A DNA stretch of 64,000 bases, taken from assembly GCA_050331815.1 (NCBI GenBank), contig JBHJGM010000010.1:25135-89134 (forward strand). Reading direction: 5' to 3'. Position numbers and translations under genes: made by a program. Position 1 is the first letter of the stretch, and every line of letters begins with the position of its first letter. Below the pieces are notes generated by a model. The model did not search any database. It saw only the letters and a program-made list of their open reading frames with translations, and was not told the DNA's origin. Shown here piece after piece: positions 9,163 to 21,352 of this stretch. The DNA is from JBHJGM01 sp050331815 (GTDB lineage Bacteria; Verrucomicrobiota; Verrucomicrobiia; Opitutales; JBHJGM01).

Positions 9163-10317
9163 TCAGAAGCGGTAGACCGTGGAAGCGGTCAAGAGGTGCC
9201 GATCAAAATTAGCAATCGCGGCATCGGATTCGCGATCTTCGAAAGCCCACGCTGCACTAATCGACCAACTGTCGTTGGCCTGAAATTCCGCGCCCAATTC
9301 GATATAGTAACCATCGTCGGTTCGGCCGGAGCCCACGAAGTCATCTTCCTCGTAGCCAATCTCGGCGCGAGCCAAGGTGCGGTTGCCGATTTCCTGCACC
9401 ACAAACAGGTTGAAATTCGTGTTGATCACGCCAGTGTCGTTAGGGGCCAGGTCGATGTCTCGAACACCCTGCACGCCGACCTGAGTCTTCTCGCGCGCCT
9501 GCCAGATGAGCGAGCCATCGATGACGAAAATGGTTTCATCGTTCCCGTTGCCCCCGGTGTTGTTGACCGTGCGAAAACCGAAGCCGAGGTTCGCATCCAG
9601 CTTGCTGAAGAGTCCCTCGGGCACGAGCTGGCCGTTGATGCCGAAAAGCACCGCGATGTTGTTGTTGGTCAGCTCGGCAGCGCCGCCGGCACCCTCGGTG
9701 CTTTGCCGCTCGAACTCCACACCGGCGAACCCGCCCAACTGGCCGATAATCTCGACCACCTCGATCTGATTACGCAGAGAGAGCTCGGTGTTCTGGCTGA
9801 AAATTTCCGGGTTCTCGTAATCGAAGGTGGCGGTGCTGCTGAGCGCAATTTTGGGGCGAAGCTGGTAGGTGAGGTTGCCCTGCAGGATGATATCGAGGCT
9901 CTCGATCCGGGTGTTGACCTGGGAATTGCTCTCGGTGGTGCGCCCGATGCTGAATTCCAGTGAGCCGGTCAACGGCGAACCTTCAATGGGTAATAGTGCC
10001 GAGGCCTCAACTTCCCAGTCGACGGTGTCGTCGGCTTCGTCCTGAGTGAACTCGAGAAATTCGAGGGTCCCAGCCACGCGCAGCTGTGTGCGGGTATCGG
10101 GCCGAATGTACTCAAAGCCGGGGCCGAAGATAATGGCGAAATCCTCCTCGCCGTCGGCGGATGAGGTCACGTTGGTGTCGTACTCGACCCCGCCGCGGGC
10201 ATCGACGAAAAAGTCGCCGCCCAGGATGCGGGCTAAACCAAAACCGGTCAGCGGAATCAGGGACAAGGCGACGCCGCTGAGCAGCAGCGTCTTCAGGAAG
10301 GACTGGGGATAAATCAT
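9163..10317 (-). CDS. Outer-membrane beta-barrel protein of the EPS locus
   Basis: A 384-residue protein from the ATG at 10317 (a longer reading to 10362 adds a non-signal-like leader). A signal peptide is followed by DFFVDARGGVEYDTNVTSS, the opening of many barrel-type EPS secretion proteins, then alternating short amphipathic strands to the C-terminal aromatic strand TASTVYRF, ending in Phe as outer-membrane barrels usually do. It resembles the EpsL/putative barrel porin proteins found next to Wza- and Wzc-type genes in PEP-CTERM-associated polysaccharide loci. It may form the terminal outer-membrane pore. It lies 43 nt upstream of the Wza-type gene. Confidence 0.8.
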   Translation of the reverse strand: MIYPQSFLKTLLLSGVALSLIPLTGFGLARILGGDFFVDARGGVEYDTNVTSSADGEEDFAIIFGPGFEYIRPDTRTQLRVAGTLEFLEFTQDEADDTVDWEVEASALLPIEGSPLTGSLEFSIGRTTESNSQVNTRIESLDIILQGNLTYQLRPKIALSSTATFDYENPEIFSQNTELSLRNQIEVVEIIGQLGGFAGVEFERQSTEGAGGAAELTNNNIAVLFGINGQLVPEGLFSKLDANLGFGFRTVNNTGGNGNDETIFVIDGSLIWQAREKTQVGVQGVRDIDLAPNDTGVINTNFNLFVVQEIGNRTLARAEIGYEEDDFVGSGRTDDGYYIELGAEFQANDSWSISAAWAFEDRESDAAIANFDRHLLTASTVYRF

Positions 10318-10459
10318 CAGTTTGTAAGGACGGAATGCAAACCTGCAGGGTTTGGTTGGCACCTGGCAATCGCAGCCTCAGGCGCGCCCCCTGGAATGAT
10401 GGTTTACCGGCTCAAGGTCCTTGGTGTCAATGGCGTGGAAAGCGGGTGTATAGGTTTTC

Positions 10460-11872
10460 TTAATACGCCGATTTCGGTGGAAAAACGATCTGGCGTACGG
10501 TGTCCAAAACGATCTTCAGATCGAGAAAAATGGACCATTCGTTGATGTACTCGATGTCGTAGCGAATGCGCTTTTCGAGCAGCCCGAGCTCGGAGATTTC
10601 GCCCCGAAAGCCCTTGCTCTGGGCCAGCCCGGTGATGCCCGGCTTGACGAAGTGCCGGGTGTAGTAGTTGCGGAGCTTGCGGCTGAACTCCTCGTCGTGC
10701 TTGAGCAGGTGCGGGCGCGGACCGGCTACGCTCATGTCACCAAGCAACACGTTGATGAACTGCGGCAGCTCATCGAGGCTGGACTTGCGCAGGAAAGCAC
10801 CAAAGGGGTAAACGCGCGGATCGTCCTTGGTGGCCTGGCGGGCGGCGGCGTTTTCGTCCTGCTTGAAGTCGAACATCGTGCGGAACTTGATGATATTGAA
10901 AGTGCGCTTGCTCATGCCGGTGCGCGGCTGTGTGTAAAAGAGTGAGCCGGGAGCCTGCTTGCGCTGGAAGTACCACACAAAGAGCACAAGTGGTGGCAGC
11001 ACGAAGGCCACGATCGGCAACGAAAAGGCGATGTCGAACACACGCTTGATGTAGCGGTTGATCGGGTTCTCCAGCGGCTCCTCGGTCAGGGTGTAAAAGG
11101 TGTAATGACCCTCCTGATGGACCAGCATCGGGTGATGGAACTCATCGGCCAGGTCGCTGCAGATCTGCAGGCGGCAGCCGAATTGCTGAGAGGTGCGCAT
11201 GATCGAACGTGCCTGCGCCCTAGGAATGTACTGAGCCAGCAGGATGATCTGCGCGATGGCGTGCTCGCGGATGTAGTTTTCGACATCAGAAGGATCGCCC
11301 AGAATCGGTAGCTTGCGGCGGTCCTCTTCGGTCAGGTCTTCGTCGCGGCAAAAGATGCCGACCGGCTCCACGCCCAGGTTGGACTTTTTGTCGACCCAGG
11401 TCTGCAGGCGGTTGAGGTTGCTCGGACTACCGATGAAGACCGTCGAGATCTTGCTGGCCTTGAAAACGCGCCGCGCGATGAAAGCCGGCAGGTAGCGATT
11501 GCCGATGAAGAAGATCAAAACCTCCAGCGCCATGAAGGAGACCAGAAAGGCTCGGCTGATTTCGGTACCGCCGCGCACCAGCGCGTAGACCAGCACCAGG
11601 ACGGCCAGCCGCAGTCCCTGCTGCTTGCTGACGGTGAAGCTCTGGGCCCAGGTCAGACGCAGCATCTGTTCACCCCAACGCGCGTACGCCCGAAAGCTCA
11701 AAAAAGTCGCTCCGAGGAAAACCAGCGCATAGTCCCAGACACGCACCCCATCCGGGTCGATATGCCCAGACAGGACGAAGCATTTTAACCAGAGGTTAAA
11801 GGCCGCGCCGACGAGGATGGTCATCCACAGGCAATGAAGGGCGATAACGCCCTCCTGGCGATTTTTCAGCAT
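10460..11872 (-). CDS. Undecaprenyl-phosphate sugar phosphotransferase (WcaJ-like)
   Basis: A 470-residue polyprenyl glycosylphosphotransferase. About four to five membrane helices occupy the first 130 residues, a CoA-binding-like fold follows (FIGSPSNLNRLQTWVDKK), and the catalytic domain runs from about residue 275 to the end: KRVFDIAFSLPIVAFVLPP, KFRTMFD, LRKSSLDELPQF and GDMSVAGPRPHL. Members move a sugar-1-phosphate from a nucleotide sugar to undecaprenyl phosphate, starting the repeat unit on the inner-membrane cytoplasmic face. It is the first gene of the leftward EPS locus. The sugar (often glucose or galactose) cannot be told from sequence. Confidence 0.92.
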   Translation of the reverse strand: MLKNRQEGVIALHCLWMTILVGAAFNLWLKCFVLSGHIDPDGVRVWDYALVFLGATFLSFRAYARWGEQMLRLTWAQSFTVSKQQGLRLAVLVLVYALVRGGTEISRAFLVSFMALEVLIFFIGNRYLPAFIARRVFKASKISTVFIGSPSNLNRLQTWVDKKSNLGVEPVGIFCRDEDLTEEDRRKLPILGDPSDVENYIREHAIAQIILLAQYIPRAQARSIMRTSQQFGCRLQICSDLADEFHHPMLVHQEGHYTFYTLTEEPLENPINRYIKRVFDIAFSLPIVAFVLPPLVLFVWYFQRKQAPGSLFYTQPRTGMSKRTFNIIKFRTMFDFKQDENAAARQATKDDPRVYPFGAFLRKSSLDELPQFINVLLGDMSVAGPRPHLLKHDEEFSRKLRNYYTRHFVKPGITGLAQSKGFRGEISELGLLEKRIRYDIEYINEWSIFLDLKIVLDTVRQIVFPPKSAY

Positions 11873-12315
11873 GCGTCAGGTCAAACAGAGGTTGGGACAG
11901 AGGCGAGGACCATAGCCATGATACCAGAGCGTTTTAAACGCGACAAGCAGGCCAAGCGCCAATGGCCTATCGGGAGGTGCCTGATCGAATTTACCAGTTT
12001 CGCTGACGAGAATGGCAAACGACAGGCGACGCGGCCTCAGGGAATCCCTGATGCAAATGACCTTCCGCTTGCAGAAAGACGAAGCGTCATTCATGAGATA
12101 ATTTTCTCAATGAGAAGCTTTTCGCATCGCGTTGTTTTCGTTTCAAGCCCAATCTCTTTAAAACAGAGGAACTTGCGCATTACCCGAGTCCCCCTCCGAA
12201 AGAAGAAAAAAAGCTTTCCCTAGCGGCCCCAAAACTTTAATTTCTACTTCCCAAAGTATAACTTCTCCCCCTATCATAATTCCCGGCGGACCCCTCCCGC
12301 GTCGGGGAATGCCCG
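11873..12315. promoter_or_regulatory. Divergent control region, EPS locus / hybrid kinase
   Basis: This 443-nt stretch separates the divergently read sugar transferase and hybrid kinase genes and is AT-richer than its flanks from about 12090 onward. A 23-bp imperfect inverted repeat (12091-12113: TCATGAGA, 7-nt centre, TCTCAATGA) could bind a regulator. A weak -10-like TATAAC at 12257-12262 may serve the kinase gene. No coding frame looks real. Promoter assignments are low-confidence because no good -35 was found. Confidence 0.45.
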
Positions 12316-15300
12316 ATGAATACCTCCCAGCCCTGGCCCCCTGTTCCTGCAGTGGATGCCGCGACTTCACGTCCTGCTGTCGCGCCTGCCGCCCTTGCCG
12401 AAGTCCTCAACGGCGGGCAGCACGGCTTGTTAGGTGCCTGTGCAGCGCAGGTCTGGCAACTCGACACCGAAGGCCGCGTGGTCGATTGCAACGAAACCGC
12501 CTCAGTCTCCAGCGGGCTTTCGCGCGCGCAATTACAGGGGCGCAATTTTTACGAACTGGTCGGCGATGAGGACGGCCGCACGCTTCATGAAGAGAATTTG
12601 CAGGCCGCGCGCCACGGCCAGCCCGTTTTCGACCGGGAGTGCCGCCTGTTCGGGCGCTTGCATGCGCGTCCGTGGCGGATCGACCGGTTGCCTCTGTTTG
12701 CCGCGGATGGTAAAAGCAACGGCGTCCTGCTGATAGCCCATGACACGGTCAGCAGTCTGGAAGCCCGGCACCTGCTTGAAGAAAAGGAACACCGTCTGGA
12801 GATGGCGCTGGAGGGCGCCGAAATTTACACCTTCGACTGGGAAATCGACTCCGACCTCGTCCACCTCGATGCGCAGGTTTGTCACCTGCTTGGGCTGAAG
12901 CCGAACCAGATTCCGATCGAGCGCGCCCGCTTTGAGCGTTTCTTTGACGATGAAGGCCTGCACCGGCTCCGCGAACGCTTTTTCGAGCATGCCCTTGGAC
13001 GCGCCGACAGCATCGAGACGGAGCTCTCCGGCCTGTCCCCTCAGGGCGAACCGTTCTGGCTGCGCCTTCGGGCGCGCATCGTCCAGCGTGGCGCCAAGGA
13101 GGGCGAGGCGGTCCGGGTTTCCGGCATCCTGCAGAACGTCACGCAGACGCGCAGCGCCCAACAGCGCCTGATGCTCCTGCAGGAAGCCGTCGAGCACGGC
13201 CCTTCCTCGGTCTTCATCACCGACAGCGCGGGGCGCTTCGACTACGTGAACCAGAAGTTTTGCGAGGTCACCGGCTATACCCTGGCGGAAATCATGGGGG
13301 AGAGCCCGCTCATCCTCGATGCCGGCACGCAGGAGTCCGCCGTCTATGACCGGCTCTGGAAGGCGCTGCAGCAGGGACGCACCTGGAACGGCGAACTCCA
13401 TCGCCAGCGTAAGGATGGTTTCCGCTTCTGGGAGCATGTCTCGATCTGCCCGATCAAAGACGAGCAGGGGCGCATCACCCACTTTGTCGGCACGGCCAAA
13501 GACATCACCGACCGCAAGGCGCGCGAGCTGCAAATGGCCGAGGCACGCCGCTCTGCCGAGTCGGCCAACCGCGAGAAAACGCAATTTCTAGTCAACATCA
13601 GCCACGAGATCCGCACGCCGCTCAACGGCATCCTGGGTATGGCCGAACTGCTGGGCGAATCACCGCTGTCGCCCGAGCAACGCAAGTTCATGAAGTCCAT
13701 CCAGTACTCGGGCCAGGCCCTGCTTTCGCTGATCAACGACCTGCTGGACCTGTCCAAGATCGAGGCCGGCATGATGGAATTCGTCGAGCAGCGCTTCGAT
13801 CTGGCCCGGATGGCCAGCGAGGTGTGCGGGCTGCTCTCGACCAGCCTCGCCTCGCGCGAGGTCGAGATCGTCATCGACTATGCGCCGGCGGCCCCGCGCT
13901 GGGTCACCGCTGACCCGCTGAAGCTGCGTCAGGTGCTGGTCAATCTGGTAGGCAACGCGGTCAAGTTCACAAAGCAAGGCTACATCCGGCTGTCGATTGC
14001 CTGCAGCGACTGCAAGGACCAGCGCGGCCGCTTCACTTTCCGCGTCGAGGATACCGGCATCGGGATCGACCCGGCCTTCATGCCACGGCTCTTTGACAAG
14101 TTCACCCAGGTGGACCCCTCGCTGACGCGTGCAGGCAGCGGCACCGGCCTGGGCCTGTCCATCACCCGCGAATACGTGCGGCGCATGGGTGGCGATCTCA
14201 AGGTCGAGAGCAAACGCGGCGAGGGCTCGACCTTCTCATTCACCCTGCCCTTCAACTACGAATCGGACAACCGCACCGAACTGGAGCAACCGGCCTCGCT
14301 ACGCGGCTCGACAGCCCTGCTGATCAATCGCTGCGAGCCCGAGACCGAGGTCCTCAGCAACATCGCCGACTGGCTCGGCATGGTGCTTCTGCCGGTGACC
14401 CGCATCGATGCCGCCCTGGAGGTGATCGAGGGGCGTCCCGCCATCGACGCGGTCATCGTGGATTCTAACTGCATCGAAGGCGCACAGGCGCGACGCTTTG
14501 GCCAATTGCTTGAAGATCCGGCCTTTGCCCATGCTGAAACCTTTGTGCTCGACCGCCTGGGTGCCAGCGGCACCGCCGCCATGGCCGGACTGCAGTGGCA
14601 GGGCATTTTGACCCGCCCGCTCACCGCCGAAAGCTTTGTTCAGACCATCGCCCCGGATCTGCGCGCGCAAGCCAACCGGAACGCCGGAGGCACCAGCCCC
14701 GGCTTTTCAGGGGTCAATCGGGCGGGCGAGCGTGCCTCCTTTGACGCGCACATCCTGTTGGCCGAGGACAATCCGATCAACCGCGAGACCGCGGTGCGTA
14801 TGCTCGAACTGTATGGCTGCGAGGTCACCATCGCGGTCAACGGCAAGGAAGCGGCCAAGCTCGCGCTGGAAAACGAGTACGACCTGATCTTCATGGACGT
14901 CCAGATGCCGGAAGTCGATGGCTTCACTGCGACGCAGATGATCCGGGAGCGATCCGGCGATCGCCATCCCCCGCCCATCATCGCCATGACCGCCAACGCA
15001 ATGCTCGGCTATGAACGCGTCTGCCGGGAAGCCGGGATGAGCGATTACATGGCCAAGCCCATCACCCTGGACGGTCTGGGCGAGTGCCTGAATTGCCATC
15101 TAGCCAACCGTAAACAAAGCCCGCCCCACCACCTGACGCCGCCCGCCGAAGATACGCCACCGGCAAAGGAACCCTCCGAAGATCACGAACTGCCCTTTCG
15201 CCCGCAGATCCTTCGAGAAGTCTCCGGCGGCGAGACCGCCATGCTTGACCACCTGCTGGGCACGCTGGTGGATAGCTACCGCACCGACCTGGATTCCGTC

Positions 15301-15549
15301 GAATCGGCCTGGCGCAGTGGCGACCTCGACGGGCTTTCGCGGGGCGCGCACCGCCTGCACGGCACCGCGCTCAACATCGGGGCGGACCGCCTGCAGGAAC
15401 AAGCGCGTCGACTGGAGTCCGCGGCCCGAGGCAGCCTCGATTCGGTCTATCCGCACTGGCCCGAATTTTCGAGCGTAGCGCACCAGACCCTGCGCTCCAT
15501 CGAGACCTACAAGTGGTCCATCCCCGGGCTCAATGGCCAGGCGGATTGA
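12316..15549 (+). CDS. Hybrid sensor histidine kinase with PAS, REC and Hpt domains
   Basis: A 1077-residue cytoplasmic-looking hybrid kinase. PAS-type sensor domains occupy roughly residues 35-400 (one ends with the PAC-like FVGTAKDITDRK). The HisKA box ISHEIRTPLNGILGM gives phosphorylatable His430. The ATPase domain shows NLVGNAVKFT, DTGIGID and GSGTGLGLSI. A degenerate receiver-like region follows (about 668-780), then a good receiver with ILLAEDNPINRET and MDVQMPEVDG (Asp861). A C-terminal Hpt domain has His1012 in AHRLHG. It is a complete phosphorelay that lacks only the final output protein. Divergent placement suggests, but does not prove, control of the EPS genes. No membrane helix is evident. 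Confidence 0.92.
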   Translation: MNTSQPWPPVPAVDAATSRPAVAPAALAEVLNGGQHGLLGACAAQVWQLDTEGRVVDCNETASVSSGLSRAQLQGRNFYELVGDEDGRTLHEENLQAARHGQPVFDRECRLFGRLHARPWRIDRLPLFAADGKSNGVLLIAHDTVSSLEARHLLEEKEHRLEMALEGAEIYTFDWEIDSDLVHLDAQVCHLLGLKPNQIPIERARFERFFDDEGLHRLRERFFEHALGRADSIETELSGLSPQGEPFWLRLRARIVQRGAKEGEAVRVSGILQNVTQTRSAQQRLMLLQEAVEHGPSSVFITDSAGRFDYVNQKFCEVTGYTLAEIMGESPLILDAGTQESAVYDRLWKALQQGRTWNGELHRQRKDGFRFWEHVSICPIKDEQGRITHFVGTAKDITDRKARELQMAEARRSAESANREKTQFLVNISHEIRTPLNGILGMAELLGESPLSPEQRKFMKSIQYSGQALLSLINDLLDLSKIEAGMMEFVEQRFDLARMASEVCGLLSTSLASREVEIVIDYAPAAPRWVTADPLKLRQVLVNLVGNAVKFTKQGYIRLSIACSDCKDQRGRFTFRVEDTGIGIDPAFMPRLFDKFTQVDPSLTRAGSGTGLGLSITREYVRRMGGDLKVESKRGEGSTFSFTLPFNYESDNRTELEQPASLRGSTALLINRCEPETEVLSNIADWLGMVLLPVTRIDAALEVIEGRPAIDAVIVDSNCIEGAQARRFGQLLEDPAFAHAETFVLDRLGASGTAAMAGLQWQGILTRPLTAESFVQTIAPDLRAQANRNAGGTSPGFSGVNRAGERASFDAHILLAEDNPINRETAVRMLELYGCEVTIAVNGKEAAKLALENEYDLIFMDVQMPEVDGFTATQMIRERSGDRHPPPIIAMTANAMLGYERVCREAGMSDYMAKPITLDGLGECLNCHLANRKQSPPHHLTPPAEDTPPAKEPSEDHELPFRPQILREVSGGETAMLDHLLGTLVDSYRTDLDSVESAWRSGDLDGLSRGAHRLHGTALNIGADRLQEQARRLESAARGSLDSVYPHWPEFSSVAHQTLRSIETYKWSIPGLNGQAD

Positions 15550-15714
15550 CCTACTGACCCCCGCGCCAAGGCGTTGACCCCGCCTGTTTCGTTGGTAGTG
15601 TGTTAAGCCCGGCATGCGAATTGCCGTTTGTGAAGCATGTACCCTGACCCGACCACGCCCCCAAGCCTGGCTTTACGCTGACAGGCTGGGATTGTGTAAC
15701 CTGACCCGCTGCGC

Positions 15715-16581
15715 ATGGCTGCCAACCGCCGACGCCCTCAGCATCAGATCAAGCTGTGGAAGACCCTGACCACCGGGGTCCTGCTGCTGCTTTTTTTGCT
15801 GACGCTGGTGTGGTTCCTTAAGGAGCCCAACCGCACGCTGGTGGACCTGATGTGGCTGCTGGTCTTCATTCCGCCCATTTTTTATCTGATGGGCATCAAC
15901 CTGGAGGACCTGCCTGCGCGCTACTACACCCTGGGCGCGCTCGAGCCGTTTCCGATTCCGTTTTCGATGATGTTCGACCGGGCCGTCATCGCGATGATCA
16001 TCATCTTCTCTGGTCTTATCCTCAACGCGGTCTTCCTGATCGTCTCGGCATCGATCGAGATGTCGACGTTCCAGAATCTGTTTTTCTGCCTGTATATGGG
16101 GATCATGCTCTGGGAGCTGCCCAACAGCGTGCGGATCTTCCGCTTCCTGCAGCACGTGCACATCCTGCATGTTTCCCAGGACGGCCAGCGGGCCATCCGC
16201 ACCGCATTGGATGACTTTACCGCCGACATGGTGGTGCCCAACACGCAGTTGCTGGACGACCCGGCGTTCACCCACCGCATTTACGAGCAGCTCGAGTCGG
16301 AGGCGCGCAAGCTGCGCATGGAGCATTCGCCCCTGGGCACCGATCAGCAATTTAACCTGAACTTGGCGATCCGGGGCGGGGAGGCCGTTTACCAGGCCGA
16401 GCTGGCAGTGGAACAAAACAACCGCGAGGAACTCGCCACCGCCCTGGGCATCATCCAGTCGCTTTGCCGGCACGGCCCGATTCAACCGCCGCTCAACATT
16501 GCCACGATGCGCGAGGCGTTGGGCAAACTCGAAGCGCGCGATGGCGTTAACGAGTTGCGCACGGAAAGCCCGGTGGCCTGA
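15715..16581 (+). CDS. Four-helix membrane protein of unknown function
   Basis: A 288-residue protein I do not recognise. A basic N-terminus is followed by about four hydrophobic segments: residues 17-35, 42-60, 85-112 and 118-132. A charged cytoplasmic half of roughly 150 residues follows, predicted mostly helical. The spacing resembles the pore-less first half of an ion channel with a soluble regulatory domain, but no selectivity-filter sequence (such as TxGYG) is present. It sits 84 nt upstream of trkA and reads the same way, so it may be co-transcribed with the potassium uptake genes. Its function remains open. Confidence 0.7.
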   Translation: MAANRRRPQHQIKLWKTLTTGVLLLLFLLTLVWFLKEPNRTLVDLMWLLVFIPPIFYLMGINLEDLPARYYTLGALEPFPIPFSMMFDRAVIAMIIIFSGLILNAVFLIVSASIEMSTFQNLFFCLYMGIMLWELPNSVRIFRFLQHVHILHVSQDGQRAIRTALDDFTADMVVPNTQLLDDPAFTHRIYEQLESEARKLRMEHSPLGTDQQFNLNLAIRGGEAVYQAELAVEQNNREELATALGIIQSLCRHGPIQPPLNIATMREALGKLEARDGVNELRTESPVA

Positions 16582-16665
16582 GTTGCCACGGGGCCATCCA
16601 CCGACGTTCAGGGCGCGAAGATTGCGCTGGTGCCTGAGCGCGGCAACCCCCTAAATTCACGATCC

Positions 16666-18015
<1,350 letters not shown>

Positions 18016-18040
18016 GTTTGTCTCGCGGGCGTATCCAGAA

Positions 18041-19533
18041 ATGAATTACCGACTTTTGTGCAAGCTGCTGGCGATGGTGCTATTTACCGTCGACCTGGCC
18101 TTTGCCGCGAGTTTGGGCGCGGGCTTCATCCGCGGCGATGCCAGTGGCTGGAACGCGGTCACGGTTGGCTGGGTGGCCTCAATTGGTTTGGCCAGTTCGC
18201 TCGCGCTAGCGCTGTTTCTGTACGGGCGGGGCGCACCCAATCGGCTGTTTCGCAAGGAGGCGCTCGCGGTGATCGGCATCGGCTGGCTGCTGGCCACGCT
18301 GGTCGGCGCACTTCCCTACGCTTTTCTGCTGCCGGTCGAGATCAGCGGGGGCTGGTTCAATCACATGGCCGATGCGTTGTTTGAATCGGCTTCGGGGCTG
18401 ACCACCACGGGGGCCTCCGTCTTCACCAATCTGGAAACCTTTCCGGACAGCCTGCTGTTCTGGCGCGCGCTCAGCCAGTGGATCGGCGGACTGGGCGTGG
18501 TGGTGTTCTTCGTGGCCATCCTTTCCTTCCTGGGGGCGGGGGCAAAAATTCTTTACTCCAACGAGGCATCGGCTAGCTCCGCCGACATCGATTCCGCGCG
18601 CATTCAAAAAGGCGTGCTGCGCATTTTCTGGTTTTACTTCGCGATCAGCCTTCTGTGCTGCCTGGCCTATTACCTGTTGGGCATGCACATCTTTGACGCG
18701 CTTTGCCACACCTTCACCACGATTTCCACGGGCGGCTTTTCGACCTACTCGGCCAGCTTTGCCGCCTTTGACAGCGCGGCGATTGAATGGACGGCCATTC
18801 TTTTCATGACCCTGGGCGGCACGAGTTTTCTCTACATGATCTGCGCGCTGCGGGGCAATCGGCAGCAAATGCGCTCCAATTCTGAGGTGCCGGCCTACCT
18901 CATTTTTCTGGTTACCGGTGTGGCCGCCATGACGCTGGTTCTGCTGACGGAGGGCCGCGAAGACACCCTGCCGCACACCATCCGGCGCGCCGCTTTTCAG
19001 GTCGTTTCGATCATGACCAGCACCGGTTACGCCACCGAGAATTACAACCTGTGGCCTGGCGGCGCCCACGTCATTTTACTCATCGTGATGGTGATCGGCG
19101 GCTGCTCGGGCTCGACCGCCGGGGGCATCAAGGTCGTGCGGGTGGTGGTTGGCCTGCGGGTGGCCTTCCGAAACATCGAGCTGCATTTTCGCCCGCACGT
19201 GGTGCGCCCCATCCGGGCCAACGGCCGTGTGCTCGACCGTGGCGACCAGCAGGACGTGGCCGTGTATTTTTTGATCTGCGCGCTGATGACGTTTTTCACG
19301 ATGGGCCTGCTCACGCTGATTCAGCCCACCCTCGCCTTCGAAGACCTCCTCTCCAGCATCTTCGCCTGCCTCTTCAACATCGGTCCAGGCCTGGGCAAGG
19401 TCGGCCCTTCGGAGACTTACGCCTTCTACGATCCCATCTCCAAAACCTTCCTGAGCCTGCTGATGGTGATGGGCCGCCTTGAATTTTACGCCATCCTTGT
19501 CCTCTTTTCACCCTCGCTCTGGAAACGCTTCAG

Positions 19534-19537
<4 letters not shown>
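18041..19537 (+). CDS. trkH: Trk potassium transporter membrane subunit TrkH
   Basis: A 498-residue integral membrane protein with the four pseudo-repeated pore loops of the Trk/Ktr/HKT family: SGLTTTGASVF, FTTISTGGFSTYS, IMTSTGYATENY and NIGPGLGKVG. These glycines line the potassium filter. The conserved loop GGCSGSTAGGIKVVR follows the third repeat. With TrkA it imports potassium across the inner membrane. The start ATG at 18041 is 25 nt after the trkA stop. Its stop codon shares the palindrome TTAA with the stop of the convergent glycyl-tRNA synthetase gene, so the two genes overlap by 4 nt and no terminator lies between. Confidence 0.95.
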
Positions 19538-21111
<1,574 letters not shown>

Positions 21112-21352
21112 GACGGGCGTTTGAATGAAACGCTCAAGAATGAAGGCCCGACCCCGGTGGTCAAGCGCGTTGGCGCTCGTGCACACGCCGATGCCCGAAG
21201 TGCAATTCGGGCTTTCACAGGCCCTTTACACAAACCTTGGCCAGAACCGAAGAAAGTCGGAAGTTTCCCTGAAAATACGCCGGAGAACGTCCGACTCAGT
21301 AGATGGTGGTTTCTCCAAGCCACTGTGTTTCAAGAGTCTGTCCTACTGGTCG

